Shown: in pieces, positions 1 through 3,137 of the stretch
Layout: every line of letters starts with the position of its first letter
How positions within the stretch are numbered: the first letter of the stretch is position 1
DNA from: Methanobacteriota archaeon
GTDB taxonomy: Archaea; Thermoplasmatota; Thermoplasmata; RBG-16-68-12
Length of the DNA stretch: 5,766 bases
Assembly (NCBI GenBank): GCA_005878635.1
Contig: VBLS01000044.1
Coordinates: 1 to 5,766, forward strand
Direction: 5' to 3'
Translations under genes and position numbers: made by a program
The notes under the pieces: generated by a model
What the model saw: the letters and a program-made list of their open reading frames with translations, nothing else
Told to the model about the DNA's origin: nothing
Databases searched by the model: none

Positions 1-14
1 TACTCGATTTGCAC
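1..14 (-). CDS. Possible start of the next gene (partial), perhaps cytochrome b C-terminal subunit (subunit IV-like)
   Basis: Only four codons are visible (GTG CAA ATC GAG, reading M-Q-I-E) before the window ends. The start is proposed because an eight-base ribosome binding site, GAGGTGAT (27 to 20), lies five bases upstream, and the same stop/ribosome-site design is used at the previous junctions in this operon. The preceding cytochrome b has only the N-terminal four-helix half, so the Qo-site half carrying a PEWY-like motif should be encoded separately. A downstream position is the usual place for it. The product identity is inference from context; the sequence itself shows only a plausible start. 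Confidence 0.35.
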
Positions 15-19
15 CGGAT

Positions 20-27
20 ATCACCTC
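20..27 (-). promoter_or_regulatory. Ribosome binding site GAGGTGAT overlapping the cytochrome b stop
   Basis: GAGGTGAT is complementary over eight bases to the usual archaeal 16S rRNA 3' end. It begins inside the TGA stop of the cytochrome b gene (TGA GGTGAT) and lies five bases before a GTG. It is the main reason to propose that another gene starts at base 14. Confidence 0.6.
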
Positions 28-796
28 AGTGGGGCTCGGCGACGCCCTGCAGCCAGACGAGCCCCATGTGGAGGACCATGAGCGCCGTCCCCACGAGGGG
101 CAAGATGAAGACGTCGATCCAGTACCACCGCAGGATGTAGCGGCCGGACAGGGTGCTGATGTCGCCGAACAGCAAGGTCGCGAGCTGGTCCCCGATGACC
201 GGCGAGGCCCGCGACATGTTGATCAAGATGTTAGCGGCGCCCTCGCTCACGGCGTTCGCGGGGAGCAGGTAGCCGGAATACCCGAACATGATCGTGATCA
301 GGATGAGGAGGACCCCGAGGAGCCAGTTCAGCTCCCGCGGCTTCTTGTAGGCGCCGGTGAAGTACACGCGGCACATGTGGAGGAACACCGCGGCGATCAT
401 GATGTGCGCGGCCCAGTGGTGCATCCCGCGGATGATGAAGCCGAACGGGATGTCGTTCATGATCGTGAGCATCGACCGCCAGGCGGGGTTCGTCAGGTCG
501 CCGGAGGCGCCGAGCTCCAGCCGGCCGTCGGGGATGTAGAAGAATCCGAGGAGGATCCCCGTGATCGTGAGGACGATGAAGGCGATGAAGGAGATGCCGC
601 CGAGGCAGTAGAGGGGATACCAGTACCAGATCGTCTTGAGCTCGTACTTCTCCGCATGGCTTCGCGGCAGCTGCCGCTGGTCCGTCTCGACGACGACCCG
701 CGTGAGGTCCGCGTACGGGACGGTCGGAAAGCGGGACTTGATCCAACCGAAGACCGTCCGCCCCGTGTCTTTCCGGATGTCCCCCGTCGTCGCCAC
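26..796 (-). CDS. b6-type cytochrome b, N-terminal four-helix subunit of a Rieske/cytochrome b complex
   Basis: Membrane core of a quinol:electron-acceptor oxidoreductase (256 aa). It matches the PetB/cytochrome b6 pattern: helix A at about 62-87 with Y-C-L-G-G (Cys64), helix B at about 121-145 with H126 and H140 spaced 14 apart, then R-V-Y-F-T-G and K-K-P-R-E-L as in b6. Helix C runs about 157-178, and helix D about 219-249 contains R-W-Y-W-I-D-V-F-I-L-P and H243. H126 and the helix-D residue 15 before H243 should bind heme b_p (b_L); H140 and H243 should bind b_n (b_H). The helix-D b_p ligand is Asp228, not His, and no His lies between 141 and 242. The W and Q of the b6 GYxLPWxQ motif are also missing (G-Y-L-L-P-A-N-A). 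About 28 residues are added at the N-terminus compared with b6. The GTG start is chosen for GAGGTG (807-802), five bases upstream and overlapping the Rieske stop. It lies in an operon with the Rieske protein and a blue copper protein. Family is certain; heme content is inference. Confidence 0.94.
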   Translation of the reverse strand: MATTGDIRKDTGRTVFGWIKSRFPTVPYADLTRVVVETDQRQLPRSHAEKYELKTIWYWYPLYCLGGISFIAFIVLTITGILLGFFYIPDGRLELGASGDLTNPAWRSMLTIMNDIPFGFIIRGMHHWAAHIMIAAVFLHMCRVYFTGAYKKPRELNWLLGVLLILITIMFGYSGYLLPANAVSEGAANILINMSRASPVIGDQLATLLFGDISTLSGRYILRWYWIDVFILPLVGTALMVLHMGLVWLQGVAEPH

Positions 797-801
797 GTGC
801 C

Positions 802-807
802 CACCTC
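802..807 (-). promoter_or_regulatory. Ribosome binding site GAGGTG of cytochrome b
   Basis: GAGGTG starts within the TGA stop of the Rieske gene and sits five bases before the GTG start of cytochrome b. It supports the non-ATG start and suggests translational coupling of the two partner subunits. Confidence 0.65.
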
Positions 808-1600
808 AGCAGTAGACATACCACGCGGGGTTGGCCATGCCGCCCACGAGGTTCAACCCTTGCGCCTGCACCGGGATGACCGGCAGGGCGCGGGGCGCCG
901 GTCCGTGGACCCGCTGGGCTCCGACGTAGCTCGCGCCGCTCTTGTCATTCACGTTGACGACGAGGACCATCGGGTCGTACTGCGAGCCGTGGCAGACGCA
1001 GTAGATTGGATCCTGTTGGAACTGAACGAAGGTCGGGGGCGACGCGCCGTAGTTGTTGTAGTCCCGTCCTGGAGGCGGGTTGTCGACGACGTGCCATCCC
1101 GGGTAGCAGCACAGGTGGACGCAGCGATCGAAGAACACGAGGATCCGAGTCCCTCCGTGGGCCGAGTCCAAGGTCGCGTCGTCAAAGTAGAGGTTGAAAC
1201 CGCTCGGGAGGGCTGCGGGCACCAGGTCCGGCGGAGGCACGGTGAAGAACTGGCTCTCCCTCTTGATCCGGACGATGATGCACGGGAAGCCCGTGCCCGG
1301 GACGTACGCGTTGTCCTGGAAGAGGCCGCGCCACACGCCGGTCGCCCCCTGCCACTCCTGGAAGTCGCTCACCTTGACCGTCGTCCCGGCCTTGGCGTTC
1401 CACCATTGCGGCGTCGGGAATTTCGTGTATTGGATCGTCTCCCGGACCTCTCCGTTGAACTTGAACGGCGGCGGCAGAATCTGGCCGGCGACGAGGCCGC
1501 CGAGGCCGGCGATCGAGGCGACCGCGGCCGCGCCGATCCCGATCTGGACCCATTCGCGGCGGGTCATTCCCCGTTCCCGCTCTTCCTTCTCCCAGCTCAT
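806..1600 (-). CDS. Rieske [2Fe-2S] iron-sulfur protein, Tat-anchored
   Basis: High-potential electron carrier of the Rieske/cytochrome b complex, taking one electron from quinol at the Qo site and passing it to a copper or c-type acceptor outside the membrane (264 aa). The N-terminus has a twin-arginine motif T-R-R-E-W-V (13-18) followed by a hydrophobic stretch (about 20-42), read as an uncleaved Tat signal anchor. Cluster box I is C160-V-H162-L-C164-C165 and box II is C201-V-C203-H204-G-S. Predicted ligands are C160, H162, C201 and H204, with a C165-C203 disulfide. The proline-loop motif G-P-A-P follows at 233-236. Oddities are a 35-residue stretch between the boxes (about 13 in mitochondrial bc1), a tandem C164-C165, and additional Cys at 107 and at the very C-terminus (264). 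The ATG at 1600 is preferred because GAGGGG (1612-1607) precedes it; the in-frame Met12, just before the RR motif, is a possible alternative start. Confidence 0.95.
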   Translation of the reverse strand: MSWEKEERERGMTRREWVQIGIGAAAVASIAGLGGLVAGQILPPPFKFNGEVRETIQYTKFPTPQWWNAKAGTTVKVSDFQEWQGATGVWRGLFQDNAYVPGTGFPCIIVRIKRESQFFTVPPPDLVPAALPSGFNLYFDDATLDSAHGGTRILVFFDRCVHLCCYPGWHVVDNPPPGRDYNNYGASPPTFVQFQQDPIYCVCHGSQYDPMVLVVNVNDKSGASYVGAQRVHGPAPRALPVIPVQAQGLNLVGGMANPAWYVYC

Positions 1601-1606
1601 CGTGGG

Positions 1607-1612
1607 CCCCTC
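1607..1612 (-). promoter_or_regulatory. Ribosome binding site GAGGGG of the Rieske gene
   Basis: GAGGGG begins inside the TGA stop of the small membrane protein gene and is six bases before the ATG at 1600. It favours that ATG over the internal Met12 start. Confidence 0.5.
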
Positions 1613-1862
1613 ATCGGAACGCCCGACGCAGAACGATCTTCGGACGTCGAATCTTGTGAATCAACTCGTCCGGCATGAACTCTCTCCGATAGATGTCGAA
1701 GGCAACCGCGAGGAGGAGGAACACCATCCCCAGGAAGACGGCCATGTAGGAATCGGCCTGGCCGTCCTCGTTCCCTCCGAGCACTTGCAGCGCGATCACG
1801 ACCGTGAGGACGCTGAACCAGACGACGCCGACGACCAGCCCGCCGAGGGCGAGGGAAGCCAT
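1611..1862 (-). CDS. Small two-helix membrane protein of unknown function
   Basis: I do not recognise the family. The 83-residue product has two hydrophobic segments, about 4-28 and 39-58, separated by a short polar loop containing N-E-D-G-Q-A-D. It ends in a strongly basic tail (I-Y-R-R-E-F, then K-I-R-R-P-K, then L-R-R-A-F-R) that would favour a cytoplasmic C-terminus. Its place between the blue copper and Rieske genes, with its stop fused to the Rieske ribosome site, suggests a small accessory or assembly subunit of the Rieske/cytochrome b complex; this is inference from context only. The ATG at 1862 has only a weak GGAG nearby. A much better ribosome site (1917-1909) precedes an in-frame CTG at 1904, which would add 14 residues and overlap the copper protein stop as CTGA. 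The true start may therefore be 1904. Confidence 0.75.
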   Translation of the reverse strand: MASLALGGLVVGVVWFSVLTVVIALQVLGGNEDGQADSYMAVFLGMVFLLLAVAFDIYRREFMPDELIHKIRRPKIVLRRAFR

Positions 1863-1900
1863 CGCGCTCCGCCGCGGCGCGTCGCTCCGGATCAGCTCGG

Positions 1901-2527
1901 TCAGGGCAATCCCCTCCGGACGTGATCCGCGTGATCCTTGAAATGACGTGACGAGGACTTGATGATGTAATAGCTGATGACGACCCAGAGCAGCGTCACC
2001 GCGATCCCGATGAGGCCGATCCAGTAAGCTCGGAGCAAGATGCCCTTTTCGGCCGTGGGCGGCGCGAGGCCCGCCAAGTCAATCCGTCCCACCATGCCCG
2101 CGGCCTGGTGCGGGATGCAGAAGAACAGGATCCCTCCGGCCGGCGACGGTTGGGGCGTGAACTGAGTGCCGTTGTACGCGATTCGGGTCAGCGAGAGGAC
2201 CGTGAAGGAGAGGGTCACATTCGGCGCTCCCGGGCTGAGGATTTGGCTGTTAATCGGGTAGGGCGGCGTCCCGTTCACGTCAGCGATCGTGAACGAGTGC
2301 GCCATCGTGGGGTCGCCGTTGTGGAACGTGATGACGAGATCGAGGGGGATCTCCGGGAGCAAAATCAGGGGCTTCGAGAAGACCTGCTTCGAGTTGTTCG
2401 TCTCGCCGATGATCGTCAATGTCAGCGTCGGGATCGGGGTCGTCTGCGCCGCGACGACCGGGACGAGAAGCGGGGTGCCGACGGCCACCAGCAAGGTCGT
2501 CGCTATGATGAGCGCGAAGCGTTTCAT
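1901..2527 (-). CDS. Membrane-anchored plastocyanin-like blue (type 1) copper protein
   Basis: Predicted extracytoplasmic one-electron carrier, probably the acceptor for the Rieske protein or the link to a terminal oxidase (208 aa). Residues 1-27 form a signal peptide (M-K-R-F, hydrophobic core, V-V-A-A before Q28). A beta-rich cupredoxin domain spans about 33-153. Type 1 copper ligands are visible: H77 in A-H-S-F-T-I, then C137, H140 and M145 in F-C-I-P-H-Q-A-A-G-M-V-G, nearly the plastocyanin motif Y-C-S-P-H-Q-G-A-G-M-V-G. A C-terminal membrane helix at about 165-189 and a charged, His-containing cytoplasmic tail (H195, H199, H202) follow, so the domain stays tethered to the membrane. There is no CuA motif (C-x3-C), so it is not oxidase subunit II. 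It is the first gene of the minus-strand operon, with AGGGGG (2540-2535) seven bases before the ATG. Halocyanin and sulfocyanin are the closest archaeal analogues by role. Confidence 0.9.
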   Translation of the reverse strand: MKRFALIIATTLLVAVGTPLLVPVVAAQTTPIPTLTLTIIGETNNSKQVFSKPLILLPEIPLDLVITFHNGDPTMAHSFTIADVNGTPPYPINSQILSPGAPNVTLSFTVLSLTRIAYNGTQFTPQPSPAGGILFFCIPHQAAGMVGRIDLAGLAPPTAEKGILLRAYWIGLIGIAVTLLWVVISYYIIKSSSRHFKDHADHVRRGLP

Positions 2528-2548
2528 CCCACGGCCCCCTGGCTGCCG

Positions 2549-2561
2549 CTCCCATCGGGAG
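2549..2561 (-). repeat. Short GC-rich inverted repeat in the leader of the copper/Rieske operon
   Basis: CTCCC and GGGAG, separated by three bases, form a perfect 5-bp inverted repeat. It lies between the predicted transcription start (about 2570) and the ATG at 2527, so the leader RNA could form a small hairpin. The stem is short and may be chance in GC-rich DNA. Confidence 0.3.
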
Positions 2562-2591
2562 ATTTAGGCAACCGCGAAAATGAACGTTCCC

Positions 2592-2599
2592 TATTTATA
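2592..2599 (-). promoter_or_regulatory. TATA box of the copper protein/Rieske/cytochrome b operon
   Basis: The minus strand reads TATAAATA, a near-ideal archaeal box A. With the usual 25-27 base spacing, transcription would start near 2570, giving a leader of about 43 bases before the ATG at 2527. It is an AT island in GC-rich DNA, which strengthens the call. Confidence 0.72.
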
Positions 2600-2600
2600 C

Positions 2601-2615
2601 GTTGTGCAGTTGTGC
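2601..2615 (-). repeat. Tandem 7-base direct repeat next to the minus-strand TATA box
   Basis: GCACAAC occurs twice on the minus strand, one base apart (2615-2609 and 2607-2601), with its downstream copy one base from the TATA box. This is where the BRE and upstream activator sites sit in archaeal promoters, so it could be a TFB contact or an activator/repressor site. The repeat is seen; its role is inference. Confidence 0.5.
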
Positions 2616-2694
2616 CTTTTTCTCCCTAGAAATCACATGAAATCGCGACGTCCGAAATCTCTCGAACGGTCGGCCAAGTAACATAATGGCTAAT

Positions 2695-2703
2695 CTATAA
2701 AAG
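2695..2703 (+). promoter_or_regulatory. Candidate distal TATA box for the ATP synthase operon
   Basis: CTATAAAAG in an AT-rich patch resembles an archaeal box A on the plus strand. Transcription would start near 2722, leaving a leader of about 90 bases before the atpH ATG. It is the better TATA match of the two plus-strand candidates, but its spacing implies a long leader without a ribosome site. Confidence 0.45.
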
Positions 2704-2773
2704 TCGCGGTATGAAAATGTTTCTCGGGCTCGCGGGTGCTCCCCAGCGAACGATGTATCGATGCTGCGAAAAC

Positions 2774-2780
2774 CTTTTAA
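2774..2780 (+). promoter_or_regulatory. Candidate proximal TATA box for a nearly leaderless atpH transcript
   Basis: CTTTTAA preceded by the purine-rich CGAAAAC (a BRE-like block) lies about 34 bases before the atpH ATG. Transcription would start near 2803, leaving a leader of only a few bases. This fits the absence of any Shine-Dalgarno sequence before 2811. Confidence 0.5.
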
Positions 2781-2781
2781 C

Positions 2782-2795
2782 AGAACGTCAGTTCT
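2782..2795. repeat. Inverted repeat AGAAC-N4-GTTCT between TATA box and atpH start
   Basis: A perfect 5-bp inverted repeat with a 4-base spacer begins two bases after the proximal TATA-like box and ends before the predicted start of transcription. A dimeric repressor bound here would block the polymerase, so it is a candidate operator. Chance occurrence is possible. Confidence 0.35.
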
Positions 2796-2810
2796 CCGGC
2801 CCATTCGTAT

Positions 2811-3137
2811 ATGAGCAAAGCGGAAACGCTCCTGAGAATCAAAGAAGCGGAGGCCCAAATTCGGACGGTGAAGGAGGCCGCGGAGCGCGAACGCGAACAA
2901 GTTCTGCGCGTCGCCCGTCGCGAGGCGCTCGAGCTGATCGACAAGGCCCGGCAAGAAGCCGAGGACCGGTACCGTGAGATCCTCGCCTCGGCCGAGGGGG
3001 CCGTCGGGGAGGAACGGGAGCGGATGCTGGTCAAGGCCCGCGAGGAGGCCGCTCAGATGGTGGCGCGCGGCCGCGTGAACGTCGACCGCGCGGTGGAGTT
3101 GGTCCTGGAAAAGTTCCGGGGTGCCGTGCGTGCTTAG
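2811..3137 (+). CDS. atpH: A-type ATP synthase subunit H (peripheral stalk)
   Basis: Subunit H pairs with subunit E to form the outer stalks that hold the A3B3 head against rotation. The 108-residue product is almost wholly charged helix, with repeated E-A and R-E-x-A patterns over about 4-85 (for example E-A-E-A-Q-I and A-R-E-E-A-A-Q-M) expected of the right-handed coiled coil. The C-terminus V-D-R-A-V-E-L-V-L-E-K-F (about 91-102) is the conserved end that contacts the head. The length is normal for the family. The ATG has no ribosome site upstream, suggesting a leaderless or very short-leader message; this fits its place as first gene. Its 3' end overlaps the proposed atpI start by eight bases. 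The four-gene order H-I-K-E supports the assignment. Confidence 0.9.
   Translation: MSKAETLLRIKEAEAQIRTVKEAAEREREQVLRVARREALELIDKARQEAEDRYREILASAEGAVGEERERMLVKAREEAAQMVARGRVNVDRAVELVLEKFRGAVRA
3118..3123 (+). promoter_or_regulatory. Ribosome binding site GGGGTG deciding the atpI start
   Basis: GGGGTG lies six bases before the GTG at 3130, inside the end of atpH. It supports 3130 as the atpI start over the GTG at 3121, which would itself be part of this site. Confidence 0.45.

Noticed and set aside
29..1678. 549-codon open frame on the plus strand opposite cytochrome b and Rieske genes
   Set aside because: Its product is a low-complexity mix of D, E, R, G and V with no domain. The opposite strand encodes two clear families over the same bases, so this is an antisense shadow of GC-rich coding DNA.
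1901..2527. Copper protein as cytochrome oxidase subunit II
   Set aside because: There is no CuA motif with two Cys four residues apart. The single Cys with two His and one Met is a type 1 site, and the membrane helix is at the C-terminus instead of the N-terminus.
2528..2810. tRNA, small RNA or riboswitch in the intergenic region
   Set aside because: I saw no cloverleaf, conserved aptamer core or long stem; only TATA boxes and short repeats can be supported.
2711..2977. 88-codon frame starting in the intergenic region
   Set aside because: More than half overlaps atpH out of frame and reads as R/G/S-rich noise. There is no ribosome site and no recognisable domain.
3121..3129. GTG at 3121 as the start of atpI
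   Set aside because: The three additional residues are not family-like and the GTG is part of the GGGGTG ribosome site. The GTG at 3130 gives the usual M-L-R-P-E N-terminus.
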